NCBI GenBank assembly: GCA_946807835.1
Contig: OX327690.1
Span: 29,854,501 to 29,918,500, forward strand
DNA from: Ailanthus altissimus
Lineage: Eukaryota > Streptophyta > Magnoliopsida > Sapindales > Simaroubaceae
Direction: 5' to 3'
Length of the DNA stretch: 64,000 nt
The position numbers were made by a program, and so were the translations under genes. The notes beneath the pieces are model-generated. The model was given only the letters and a program-made list of their open reading frames with translations, had not been told where the DNA came from and ran no database searches. Of this stretch, positions 32,652 through 44,399 are shown piece by piece. Each line of letters starts with the position of its first letter. Position 1 is the stretch's first letter.

Positions 32652-35600
32652 TCAAATTATTAGGACATTGATCAAGTTAAGACAATGCTTAAACTTAAAC
32701 GTTATAACCACCTTGGTCATCATATCTGCAGGATTGTCACCAGTGTCAATCTTTTGAAGAAGTATCTTCCCTTCTTCAATAATCTCCCGCACAAAGTGAT
32801 GTCGTATGTCAATATGCTTCGTACGTGCATGAAAAACTTGATTCTTTGCTAAGAAGATAGCACTCTGACTATCACAATACACATTAATGTGCTTCTGATT
32901 AAGACCCAAGTTTTTCAGCAATCCTTGTAACAAAATAGCATCTTTAATAGCCTCTGTAACTGCTATATACTCGGCCTCAGTGGTCGACAAAGTAACAGTA
33001 GACTGTAAAGTAGACGTCCAACTTACTGGACTTTTTGCAAGTGTAAACACATAACCAGTAGTTGATCGTTGTTTATCTTCATCACCGGTATAATCAGAAT
33101 CAACGTACCCAATAACATCTTGACCAATAGTATCATCCTGCTCAAATACCAAACCAACATCCACGGTATTTAAAATGTACCTTAAAATCTATTTCACAGC
33201 CTCCCAATGTCTTCTACTAGGATTGTGCATATACCTGCTCACTATACTGACAGCTTGTGAAATATTAGGCCTTGTACACTTTTGGCCCTTCATGAATTGA
33301 TGAAATCGTTTATACCACTGCCTCGAAGACTGCTTTAGGCCATACAACGATTTCGTCAATTTACAAACCCAATCTTCTTTTCCAGCAACTTTGAAACCCT
33401 CTGGCTGTGTCATATAGATTTCCTCTTCCAAATCACTGTGTAAGAATGCGGTCTTCACATCAAGTTGAACTAGTTCAAGATTAAATTATGCAACCATGGC
33501 TAGCAACACTCGGATGGAAGAATGCTTCACAACTAGAGAAAAGACTTCATTATAATCAATTCCTTCCTTCTGAGCATATCCCTTAGCTACCAACCTAGCC
33601 TTATAATGAACTTTATTTTTATCAAGAAATCATTCTTTCTTTGCATATACCCATTTGCACCCAATTGCCCTTTTACCCTTGGGTAGTGTAGCTAACTCCC
33701 AAGTCTTATTCTTCTCAAGAGACTCCATTTCTTCATTCATAGCTTGCTTCCATTGTTTGCTTGTTGGATTGCAAATTACCTCTGTATAAGTTGAAGGAAT
33801 GTCGTCATCTATAATTGAAAGTGCATAGGCCACCATATCAACAAATCAAGTAGGTTTACGAATTTTTCTTCGTAGCCTTCTAACTGCAATTGTATCTTGT
33901 TGCTGTAGAGGTTCTTGGGTTAAAACCTCTTCTTCATCTTTATAATTGTCATCAACTACATCATCTAAAATTCTTTCTAGCTTCACCTGCTGTGTAGTAC
34001 TATTGGACTTGTCTTCCTTTTGAAGCTCTCCTTGATTAACTTGTTTCAGCATAGCAGATTCATCAAAAGTTACATCCTTGCTGAAGACTATCTTTTTTGA
34101 AGTAGGATACCAAAGTCGATATCCCTTTACTCTAGTGGTTATACCCATGAACAATGTTTTTTTGGCTCGTGGGTCTAACTTAAATTCCTTTACATGATAA
34201 TAAGTAGTAGATCCAAAAACATGTAACGAATCATAATCAATAGCAGGTTTACTCGTCTAAACTTCCATAGGAGTTTTGCCTTCAATGGCAGTTGATGGTA
34301 AACGATTGATAAGATGGCACGCATATACTACTGCCTCAGTCCAAAATTCCTTGCCCAATTCAGTATTGGACAACATACATCGAACTTTCTCTAGTATATT
34401 CGATTCATGCGTTCTATCACCCTATTTTGCTGTGGTGTATCTCTAACAGTAAAGTGCCTAAAAATTCCTTCTTCTTGGCATACTTGGAGAAATGGATCAT
34501 TCTTATATTCACCACTAATATCTGATCAAAGCCTTTTAACCTTTCTGCCAGTTAAATTTTCTACCATATTTTTCCATTTAAGAAAAATACTCATGACTTC
34601 ACTTTTATTTTTCATCACATATACCTACACTCTTCTCGAAAAATCATCAACAAAAGTAACAAAATAGTGCATACCTCTAATCGAAGAAGTTTTAGTAGGT
34701 CCCGAAACATCCGTATGAATATAATCCAACATCCCTTTAGTGGAGTGGATTGCAGCATCAAACTTTATTCTAGTTTTCTTTTCCATTATACAATGTTCAC
34801 AAAAATCTAGTTTGCAGGACTTTGCACCTTTCAATAAGCTTTGCCTTGCCAATGTTTGCAAAGCTTTTTCATCAGCATGACCAAGACGTATGTGCCACAA
34901 CCTAGTTGCATCCAAATTTGCATCTTTTCCAGAGATTGCTGATGCAGATCCAATAACTATATTACCATGATAGTAGTACAAGTTATTTCTTCTTATGCGT
35001 TTCATCATAGTCAATGCACCCAACACTAACTTTAAGATTCCCATCTTTTGTAGTGATTGTATGCCCCCTTGATTTCAAAACTTCTAATAAAATGAGATTC
35101 TTCTTTAAGTTTGGTACATAACAAACATCTGTCAGAACTTAGATTGATCCATCATGATTCTTCAAATGAATTGTACCCATCCCAGTTGCTTTACAGGTAT
35201 CATTATTTCCTATATAAATAACTCCTCCATCCAACTTCTTGAAGCTTGAAAATCACTCCTTGTCAGGACACATGTGATAAGTGCAACCCGAATCTAGAAT
35301 CCATTCATCAGAATAACACATTAATGCTGTGCCTACTAGGCTAAAATCTAATGTATCATTTCCTTGTTCAGCAACATATGCATCAAAAATAGTCTTGCCT
35401 TTATCTTTCTTTTGTAACTTAGGGCAATTCTTTTTTCAATGCCTTTTTTCTCGACAAAAGGCACATTCATCCTTTACAAGTCTTCCTTTGGACTTGCCTC
35501 TCTTCCCAAGTTTGCGGCTTGACGAACGACCTCTTGCTATTAAGGCTTCTCCTGATGTATCACAGTGATCTCCTTTATCTTTCTTTCGAGTTTCACTGTT

Positions 35601-36173
35601 ATGCAAGGCTATGCATACAGCATCAAAAGTAACTTTATCCTTCCCATGAAGTAAAGTGGTGGTGAGATGATCATATTCATCTGGAAGGGAGTTTAGGAGT
35701 AACAAAGCCTTATCTTCATCTCCAATTTCTTCATATAAATTGGTCAAATCAACAATTATCTTGTTAAAGGCATTTACGTGATCATCCATGGACATGCTCG
35801 ATGTGTATGTGAATCGAAATAATTTTTTTTTTCAATAAAGCCTACTTTTAAGGCTTTTCTTCATATACTTGTCTTCTAGCTTCTCTCACAATTTTTTTAC
35901 TGATGTCTCCTTCATGACAAAGTATTTATGCTCCTTAGCAAGGCATAGTCGAATAGTACCACATGCTTGCTTGTTGATCATTTTCCACTCTTTGTCATTC
36001 ATATCTTCAGGCTTTTCTTCAAGAGCTATGTCTAAATCTTGTTGACATAGGACATCAAGCACTTCACTTTGCCACATACCAAAATTATTAGTACCATCAA
36101 ATTTCTCTACTTTAAACTTGACATTTGTCACCGTGTGCCTTGATGATGAAGACTTAGTTGATGTCTCAGCCAT
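32652..36173 (-). pseudogene. Copia 1 gag-pol polyprotein, broken
   Basis: The start is ATG at 36171-36173 (MAETSTKSSS). Gag (UBN2/DUF4219-like) reads FDGTNNFGMWQSEV and later LLLNSLPDEYDHL. A CCHC knuckle begins CAFCREKRH near 35440-35470. The integrase zinc motif and core start LWHIRLGHADEKAL...CEHCIMEKK and DYIHTDVSGP (35000-34700). RT begins WKQAMNEEMESL and ends in [13 protein letters not shown]. RNase H has YVDSDYTGD, STTEAEYIA and CDSQSAIFLAKN, ending near 32652. The RT sequence jumps from HQFMKGQK to [10 protein letters not shown] (about 33280), which removes the YVDD catalytic motif. Other frame breaks lie near 35820, 34600 and 33480. Confidence 0.92.
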
Positions 36174-36430
36174 TTTTCTGTACACGTAAATAGTACTTTT
36201 ATGAACAGTACTGTATACAGTATAAGTGAACAATAATTATTACTCAACACAATTCAACAACACCAAACTAAGAATGCCTATATGTCTGTTCATATGAATT
36301 ATACACCAGGAAAGTTTTCAGGAAAGACTGGAGAGGTCACAAATGGTCTCACTTAAAATCTAGACTCCTTAGGCAATATTAGTCTTTTTGACAGAACTTT
36401 TCTAGACATGTATAATCCACACTACTACAC

Positions 36431-36445
36431 CAGACTCTGATACCA
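36431..36445 (-). other. Primer binding site of copia 1
   Basis: On the minus strand TGGTATCAGAGTCTG lies a few bases downstream of the 5' LTR end, complementary to the initiator Met tRNA 3' end. Confidence 0.9.
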
Positions 36446-36450
36446 ATTAT

Positions 36451-36971
36451 TGTGCAGAAGCGTTGGTTGAGTAATAATTATATAAATTCATGGTGATGAC
36501 GTAAGTAGAGAAATGTGAAAAAAAATAAACAAAAGGAGAAGACACAATATTTACGTGGTTCAGCTTTAAGCCTACGTTCACGGGCAAAAACACAAAAGAA
36601 TATTTCACTTATAACAAATAGAAGTATACAATTGTTGTAAGTAATTCTCACAACCCAAAACCCTAATACACTCAATTTGCTCAATAGAACACTTGACTAA
36701 TGAAATTGCATAAATATACAATTTCTCTCAAATCTCTCAAATGCTCTCAAATACTTCTAATGTCTCTCACACTTCTAATGTCTCTCACACAATTTGTCTT
36801 ATGGAATTGCCTCTATTTATAGTAAAATCATAGCACACAAATATTGACATTTGTGTGTGAAAGACAAATTAAGAAATCATATTTTGGTACAAATTTAGTA
36901 CTTACAAAACTATTTTCAATTGTCAAATATTGAGTGCTAATTAATTTGAATGATTCAAGTCAATTTCAACA
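36451..36971 (-). repeat. 5' LTR of copia 1
   Basis: Pairs with 32042-32574. The plus-strand left edge TGTGCAGAAG adjoins the primer binding site, and the right edge is CAATTTCAACA. Confidence 0.93.
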
Positions 36972-38691
36972 CCTATAGCATTACTTTTTACATCGTTTTG
37001 ACAAAGAAGATATGCCTGACCAAGTTTCACAAAATGCAGCATTTGCAAGCAAGTGTATTGCCATATGCAGGCGCATGATTGAAGGTGTGTATAATAGTCA
37101 TGAACAGGCAAATGTTTGATTGTGAAAAATAACATTACTGTAAAAAATAGCTTTTCTTTTTGGGGTCTGCTCTAGAGGTTTAGCTACTAAAATGAGGAAC
37201 CAATATCTTTCACTTGAATCCTTGTTGGCTGACTGGTTAGGTATCACTTAGTTTGAATTGCGTAATTTAATATGTTACAAGATTCATGTCCAGCATCTCA
37301 GAAAATTGAGAATATCTGAATGGAAAAGAAAAGACATAAATCAGGTGTTAAACTGGTGGAGTCGCTGGTGGAAAAAGACCTTACTTGGAAGCAGTGTGAT
37401 AAAACGAGGGTTGCAACGGACGAAGCCACAGTTAAGTTAGGACTAGGCAAAGAAGGCACGAAGGAGAAAATAGAAGGCAAAGGAGGCTGCTGCTGCAAGC
37501 AATCATCAAAACCTGACGAGACAAAACCAAAGGCTGAGATTGCTGCCAATTTAGAACTAGGCAAAGAAGGCACAAATGATAAAAAAGAAGGCAAAGGAAG
37601 CCGCCGCTACAAGCAATCATCAACACCGAGGGCTGAGATTCCGTTAGTCTTCGCAGCAAGCACGGGAATAGTAGAGATTTTTGACAAGATAACCGAAAAA
37701 TATCCTCAGGCAGTCGAATACGTCAATGCTGAGGGGCAGAATGTGTTGCATGTGGAGATAATATACCGCCAAGAAAAGATCTACAAACACCTTAAGACTA
37801 TGAAAAAGTCGGTGGAAAAATTGGCTGCAAGGATTGACAATTATGGCAACACCATACTGCACCATGCGGCAGATATGACATATTATCCAGGAGGAACACG
37901 CCCCGGCCCTGCTCTTCAATTTCAGGAGGAGTTAGAATGGTTTGAGGTCAGCCTTTCTATATATAAGCACTCAACATTCTCTTGCTTTTTTCCCGTTCCC
38001 TTAATTTTTTCTTTATTTCTTAATTTCCTTTTTCAAGAGTAACTGTTGTCTAAGTTTTTTCTTTTATGCGATACGCAGCGTGCACTAGAACTAATGCCGC
38101 CCCACTATGACTTGCATCGCAACAATAATAATATAACTGCACAAGATCTTTTCGACGAAACTCACGAAGAACAGCATAAGAAAGCACAAAAATGGATGAA
38201 GGACACCGCCGGGTCATGCTCTACCCTCGCAATTCTTGTGGCCGGTGTTGTCTTTGCGGCAGCTTACACTGTACCCGGAGGTGTGCGTGAGGAAAATGGT
38301 GTTCCGGTTTTTGCTCAACTCTCCATTCTTCATGGTATTTGCCATCATGGACGTAATGTCCTTGGCCCTCTCCTTGACCTCCGTTGTGATGTTTCTCTCT
38401 GTCCTGACGTCACCGTATCAGCAAAAGGATTTCCTTTCTCTGCCTCGAAACCTGAGCACAGGCTTCCTCTTCCTCTTTCTCTCTGTATTAACAACCATGG
38501 CTACTTTCGCTGCTTCGATTCTGCTCACCGTTCGTTTAGGGAAACACTGGACTACCACTGCTTCTTTGTTTCCAGCCACGACTTTTGCACTCATCATGTT
38601 CCCTTCGTATGCTCCGTTTCTGGGTAACTCTATTAAATTTGTCATCCAGACTATTAAGAAGGTTCTTCCAGACGGGCAGCAGAGGGCTTGA

Positions 38692-40255
38692 GATCTAATA
38701 TAATAAGTTAATTTATGTAGCTCATCTTATGCTATCTCCATTTCTTTTCCCATTGTACTTCTTTTATGACTTATCCCTTACTAAAAATAATATAATAAAT
38801 TGAAACAGCGCACTTAAATTTGAGAAATTTTTTAAGTAGAACAGTAATTTAAGATATTTTTTTTACCGAAATTAAATATTTTAAGTTTTATTAATTAAAT
38901 ATATGTTACGTTGATTATTTTATTTTTATTGTAATTTTAATATTTTTTTATTTTTTTATTTTATTTTTTATAAATTAATTAAAAACATAATTTTTAAATA
39001 ATTAATTATGAAAAAAAAATTTATAATAACAATAATAATTTTAAAAAATAATATTGTAATTAAATAATATAAATTATTGAATCAATTAAATTTTTATGTT
39101 TTTATAAATGAATTAAAAATAATTAAATTGAAAATAAGTTAAAAAGTGAAATTTTAAAATTAAAAATAATTAAATTGAAAATAAGTTAAAAATAAAATTT
39201 TAAATTAAAAAGATAAAAAAAAAACTTGTTGGGCAGGTGCCCAGGCATGCGCGCACAGCAACCTTTGGTATTTTTTTAAATAAATTTAAAAAATAAAATT
39301 TTTATTTAAAATAAAATAAAATATTTCCGTTTTTATTAATTAATGAAAAAAATTATATTGTAATTAAATAATATAAATTATTTAATTAAATAACAATTTA
39401 TTTTTTATAAATTAATTATTTTAAAAATAAATTTAAAACAAGTTAAAATTAAATTAAAAATAAAAAGCAAAGCCTTAAGGCGCATGTGTTGGGCACACGC
39501 CTAAGGCATGCACCCTGCAAGGCTTTACTTTCGACTCATGTGTGAGGCACGCTCCCGATACATGTGCCGGCAAGCTCTTTATTTTCATTTTATTTTATTT
39601 AAATATATAATATATTAAACAAAATATACTATTTTTTCTTATTTTACCCCTCACAAAATAGTATCATCTTCCTTTTAAAAACTCCTTGTTTTAAAAGTTT
39701 CTCTCTCGCAAACCCACCTCTCTTAGAAGAGATCTTAGATTTGTTACCAATTTTAAAGATATTTCTTAATGCGATGATATTTTAAAGATTTAGAAGAATT
39801 AGCTGAAGTTAAGAACTAATAAATTTATTTTATTTATTTTTTAATTAGTAATAATGTTTATATTTATATTGAAAATGAGTGTAATAGATAAGAAATATAA
39901 TACATGATTAAACTCAATTATCATGGATGGTGTGTGAGAGGGCGCGTGGCTCCACGTGCAGTTATTGTTGGAGCGTCGCCTCGTGCTTGCACCAATCGCA
40001 ACAAGGCGCTTATGCGCACACATGGTTATGCACCACTGTGGCACCACCACCAAATTTATTTATTTATTTATTTTATATATTTATATTAAATATATATTTG
40101 TATATAAATATAAAAATATTTATATATTCTGTTTTATTTTTAATTTAGTTGTATATATAATTAAATTAAAATTACGTTGTATTTTTTCAGGTGTCGTTGA
40201 TCATATTGTAAATTTCGACCAGTATATATTTTGGGAGAAGATAACAGAGTTGTAG
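38692..40255. other. AT-rich spacer with GC-rich word clusters
   Basis: No gene is supported. Three GC-rich islands interrupt strongly AT-rich DNA: about 39230-39265 (GGGCAGGTGCCCAGGCATGC), about 39475-39575 (repeated GGCA/TGCC words such as CACGCCTAAGGCATGC) and about 39930-40055 (GCGCGTGGCTCCACGTGC). The last lies before the MULE relic. Short open frames across the third island are composition-driven. Confidence 0.55.
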
Positions 40256-41720
40256 TGATGGTTTTAAAAAATACATCAGATATCAAAATATGCACATGGT
40301 AGTTCCAAAATATAATAGATATAAAGCTTTGTTGAGAAAAATTTGTCATCTTCTAGGAGTTGATCAGGTGCATTATAAAGTAACTCTCAAGTTTAAAGTT
40401 CCTTCAAGTACTATAAAGTTGAGAACCATTCCACTTGAAAATGACGATGATGCAATATTGTGGTTAAACTTATAAAATAATATGGCTATACCTCTTTGTG
40501 TAACAGTAGATGCTCGAGGACCTAAAAATAATGCAAAAGCATCCATGGAGCAAAAAGAAGGTTATGCTAAGCAATTCACATCGGCAACTCCTGTGTATAT
40601 TCTAAATTTTTCGGAGGATTATCATTATTCTCCTCCTAAGTTCAACGAACAACGAGGCTACATTATTATAATAGTCAGATATATAAAGATGTTGGTGTTG
40701 ATTTTGGCTATGATATTAGACAAGATGTTGGATATAATGTAAGTAATAAGGGAGAAAATAAAGAACGTTATGAGAATAATAATTATGGTTACGAGGTTGA
40801 TGATGATGATAGAAATGATGATGATGAGGAGGAGGATTATGAAGAGACTGAGGATGGAAATGATGATGCTGGTGATGATGATGATAAGGGTGATAATGAT
40901 GATGATAATAATAATTATGGTAGAAAAGAAAGGGTTAATGTAGAAAACACATTTTAATTTTAACTCGAAATACTATCATTTGACTTGAATATATTGAAGA
41001 AAAAAAATATATTGTACTAAAATTGGTAATGTATTTATAGAAAAATTGTATAACAATAAAGATGAAATTCATAAAGCTAAAGTATAGTTGCACCGAAGGA
41101 AAAATGGAGCTTTAAAGTTTACAAAGATTATTTTGAGTTGAAATGCGACGATGATAGTTGCAAGTGGAGATTATAGGCAGTGTCGACAGAAGGGCGACAT
41201 TTTTTTATTTTAAGGTAAGTAGATACAGAGCACACTTGTGTTTTGAGTCAATTAAGGGATGGTCACGGGTAAGCTAAGAGTTGAATTATTGCTAAAATAA
41301 TTAAAAAAAATAAGTTTACATTAGTCAATAGAAACTATAGGCTGAAAGATATTCAAGCAAACATATGCAAAAAACTCAGTGTTCAGATAATATATACTAC
41401 ATCTTAGCGCACTAGGGAGCATGCATTAAGATTGATAAGAGGTGCTCCAGAGGATTCATTCAGTTTAACAGTGATGATCTATGTCTCCGCTCTTCTAGGA
41501 TATAAATAATGTAGGGATTATACGAATATGTATTAACCTCAACTTGTATAGTTCAACGCGATGTATTATTATTTTCATAACGTGTGTATAGGGCATTGTA
41601 TTTGGACTTACAGAAGAGTTTCATAAGATAAACATGTGTGAACTTAGGGAGTCTCACTATATGAAGTGTACTTATTATACACTGGGGTAGCACACCAAAT
41701 CAAATGGTTCGATTTGAGAA
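40256..41720 (+). pseudogene. MuDR-type (MULE) transposase N-terminal relic
   Basis: MULE transposases cut and move Mutator-like elements. Three parts are readable in order. First is a PB1-like MuDR N-terminal domain: MVVPKYNRYKALLRKICHLL, then DDAILWLNL and IPLCVTVDARG (40291-40520). Second is a strongly acidic linker of Asp/Glu/Asn with YEVDDDD and EEEDYEETEDG (40785-40955). Third is the MuDR zinc-binding-like region: YFELKCDDDSCKWRL, TEHTCVLSQ, then LKDIQANICKKL and TREHALRLIRGAPEDSF (41125-41460). The catalytic DDE core and SWIM domain are absent, and many stops and frame changes are present. No terminal inverted repeats were identified. Confidence 0.78.
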
Positions 41721-41837
41721 GTTCTTGGTAAGCCAAAAATATTTTAAGATCTTTCGAGGAGTTGCCAGGATTTATATGTTAAGTTCAAAACGTTAACAAG
41801 TGGGACTTGCCATTTCATCTCTTCATTGGATGCCACA

Positions 41838-41868
41838 TGTCATGCCATCAATTTGTAATGGCATGACA
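41838..41868. repeat. Perfect 11-bp inverted repeat, 9-nt loop
   Basis: TGTCATGCCAT and ATGGCATGACA flank the loop CAATTTGTA. It could form a short hairpin. No gene or poly-U tail is beside it, so its role is unknown. Confidence 0.8.
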
Positions 41869-41929
41869 CATGGTATAATATTAATATCCCATTCAATTAT
41901 TAAGAGTTAAAATATAATTCAGCCAAATA

Positions 41930-42316
41930 AAAGTGAAATTACTCATCGCTAAGGCAATTGAGCCTTAAAAAATAGTGCTCTAGAATTAGTTCATCGCTAC
42001 AATGGTGACTTGCTAATGCTGAAAGTTATAAAATTACTACTATAGTGCTCTCCATATATCATTGGAGTGTCCTTAAGCTTATGAACACTGGAGCATTTTT
42101 ACCTTTACCACTGCAACATTGCACTTAAGTTTATATTTTTTGTTTTGACTCAATTTTTGTAGTTTTGCTTCAATTTCTTCACTTTTCATCCTTTAATGCT
42201 AAATCTTTATAAAATCAACATTAAACACATAAATAACCTCTTGTTTACTTAAAAACAAACAATTTCTAAGTTAATTGGGAACAAATATATATATATATAT
42301 ATTTCACTCCTATCAG
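41930..42316 (-). mobile_element. Probable third TIR-like copy (C), partial
   Basis: The right end CACTCCTATCA, reverse-complemented TGATAGGAGTGAAATATATA, resembles the termini of copies A and B. To its left are repeated GC-richer words (CATCGCTACAATGG, AGTGCTCT, ACTGGAGCA) and a T-rich tail like that of copy B. No left terminus or target-site duplication was found, so this is tentative. Confidence 0.4.
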
Positions 42317-43900
42317 GTATTGAGTTAATTTACAAGAATTTAGATCTATTTCATTTAAAACTTAATTGAAATACTAAGAAAAGATTAGGAGTTAGTTTGA
42401 GAAAAAAGTTTAGTTTTAGACTTAATTGATAAAATGTGATAACAAAGTTAATCGAAATTTACCAATATATATATATATATATATATGCACATTTTCCTTC
42501 AAACCCTCATTTTTTTAGCTGACACTCTTAAAAGAGAGAAGAGAGAAGAAAAAAAAAGAGAGAAAAGAATAAGAAGAGGAAGAACAACTCTAAGTTTTAA
42601 GAGGTATTTTCACGTCCCTATTTCTAATTCTTAGTTTCTTATTTGTGATTTATGTTAAGATTTGTTCATGTTACATATTAAGTTAAGGATTTGATTGTGA
42701 TTTTGTTAGATCTACTTGCGATCAACAATAATTATGTGAATCAGATAAAGAATCGCGACGAATCTACGGATTTGTTTCATGATAGTGGCTTAATTAGTCC
42801 ATAAATTTTGTAAAATTTTCTATTTTGGATTTAGATTTAAGATTGTAACCCATTCAAGTACGCATTTTAAGGAACATTTAGAACTATGGACTGTTAGAAA
42901 ATTCCATGAACTCTATTTTAGTTTTTTTTTTTTTATATAAATGATATAGTTGAAATTTTGAGAATCATCAGTTTATGCAATGACCAAATGAAAAATTAAA
43001 TTTGATATATTTAAATTTGAGCAATTAAATTGTTATATTGAAATTATTATGATTTCCTGAAGCATATAACTACAGTGTAGGATTTTTTGACATATTATAA
43101 AAGAGTTGAAATAAAATCGTTTTAAAATACCTTGTCAATGAATTTATCCTTGAATTATTTATTGTGGACTACATTATGTGTTATCAGTAATTTTGAGTTA
43201 GTTTCATGACTTTTGATTAAGTATGTGATTTTATAAAATTTTAAAATTAAAGACTGCTTTGTGAATGTTTTTATTCTATTAGGTTAGTACTTGGTTTTGA
43301 GAGTGATTAATACGTGAATTTTGAAGGAAGTAAAATCTCATTGTCTTTATTTTATAATTAATTATGTATTAGGAATCATATATTTTGATTTTTATGATAC
43401 TGCACATCGTTTGATGCATAAGAAAATTGGTCAAGTACTAGTTGTCAAAATTGTCAAGTTTTGAAAATCTTAAGTTTTATATTATGACTAAATTTCAAGT
43501 TTTTATTTCTTTGTTCAGTTAAGTTATTAATTAATATCATTTTAGGAGCTTCTGGAGATTAACTCTATGATATGAGTCGAGGAACACAACAAATGCATTG
43601 ATTCTTTGAGTTGGACAAGTCTCGACTCTTGACTATGGACCGACTTGAGAACATGGATGTTTAATAATTCGGGCACCCACATTAATGAGTGGATAAATAT
43701 ACTATATTTATGATTTTAATCTATAATTTTTAAAAATATTTTAAAGCATGATAAGTATGGTTTTATACATATTTTTCCTTAACGATCACTTATCTTGAAT
43801 TATCATGAGATAATTTATTTTACATTATAAAGAAAGCACATCTATACTATAGTTTTGAATCTTGGTATGTTTAAAGTTAAGATTGTATTTTTTTTCTATA
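42317..43900 (+). mobile_element. LTR-like remnant related to the 51714-54527 solo LTR
   Basis: A purine-rich stretch (42531-42580) is followed by TTTTAAGAGGTATTTT (42596-42611) and CTTAGTTTCTT. The same order occurs on the minus strand of the solo LTR (about 54220 down to 54090). Downstream is AT-rich sequence and ATCATTTTAGGAGCTTCTGG near 43545, which has the form of a splice acceptor. No coding frame. Ends are not defined; (TA)n tracts lie at 42287-42302 and 42463-42486. Confidence 0.45.
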
Positions 43901-44399
43901 TTAGTAGTATAGATTTTTAAATAGTTTGGGATTTAAAAAGTACAATATATGATATAATGAAGAATTTGAAGGCTATATGTTATGTAAAAAATAATTTTCA
44001 AACCATTAGATTGTAATTTCTCTCTTTTAGATGTAGAAATGATATTTAGGTCTTTAAGACTCATTTGTACACATATAGAGACTTTTGAGCCGTGTGTATA
44101 GGCGCTTTGGGAGCTTTTGCTCTGCACATGCGTAGATGAGGATATATGATGAGATAAAGATTGAAACGACCCACCCACGTGATCTATAAACTTTAGGACA
44201 AATCTCGACTATTATCAATAGACATACATATAGTCTCACTACAATAAAAAATTCTACCGACATTTTGATAGAATTTCTCCTATTTTTTAAATATATTCAA
44301 ACTTGCAATCCAAAGAAATCAACACTTCTATATGTTTGATGCATGCTACCTGTACTTCCATACTTTTCATATATTTTCTCAATACAAATTCTCATCAAT

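Larger units (their letters stand above)
32042..36971 (-). mobile_element. Copia 1: Ty1/copia retrotransposon in ankyrin intron 3
   Basis: A full-length minus-strand Ty1/copia element of about 4.9 kb. LTRs are 32042-32574 (3') and 36451-36971 (5'), both TGTTGAAATTG..TG(C)ACA on the minus strand. A primer binding site (36431-36445) and a polypurine tract (32575-32586) are in place. Gag, protease, integrase, RT and RNase H follow in copia order. It is transcribed against the host gene. The flanks ATTAT and CCTAT are not a clean duplication. Pol is Tnt1/RE-like in motif detail. The RT catalytic segment is deleted and the frame is broken several times, so it cannot move by itself. Confidence 0.94.
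29821..38691 (+). pseudogene. ITN1-like ankyrin-repeat/PGG membrane protein, disabled
   Basis: Five exons with consensus borders: 29821-30451, 30585-30734, 31074-31196, 37282-37946 and 38079-38691. Exon 1 has ankyrin repeats (NAFHNAA, GNTPLHEVA, GETALYRAA, ILHIAVLG). Exon 3 is an acidic linker. Exon 4 has more repeats (PLVFAASTG, GQNVLHVEI, GNTILHHAA) after a duplicated Lys/Gly-rich segment. Exon 5 has the PGG domain (VVFAAAYTVPGG) and three or four membrane helices. Related proteins are membrane proteins linked to stress and defence signalling. Two lesions disable it: an in-frame TGA at 37317-37319 and an extra T in a T5 run at 38308-38312. All splice phases otherwise agree. Intron 3 (31197-37281) holds copia 1. 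Confidence 0.85.

Noticed and set aside
37258..37440. 60-codon frame over ankyrin exon 4 in another phase
   Set aside because: Splice phase from exon 3 and ankyrin homology both select the frame with the in-frame TGA, not this one.
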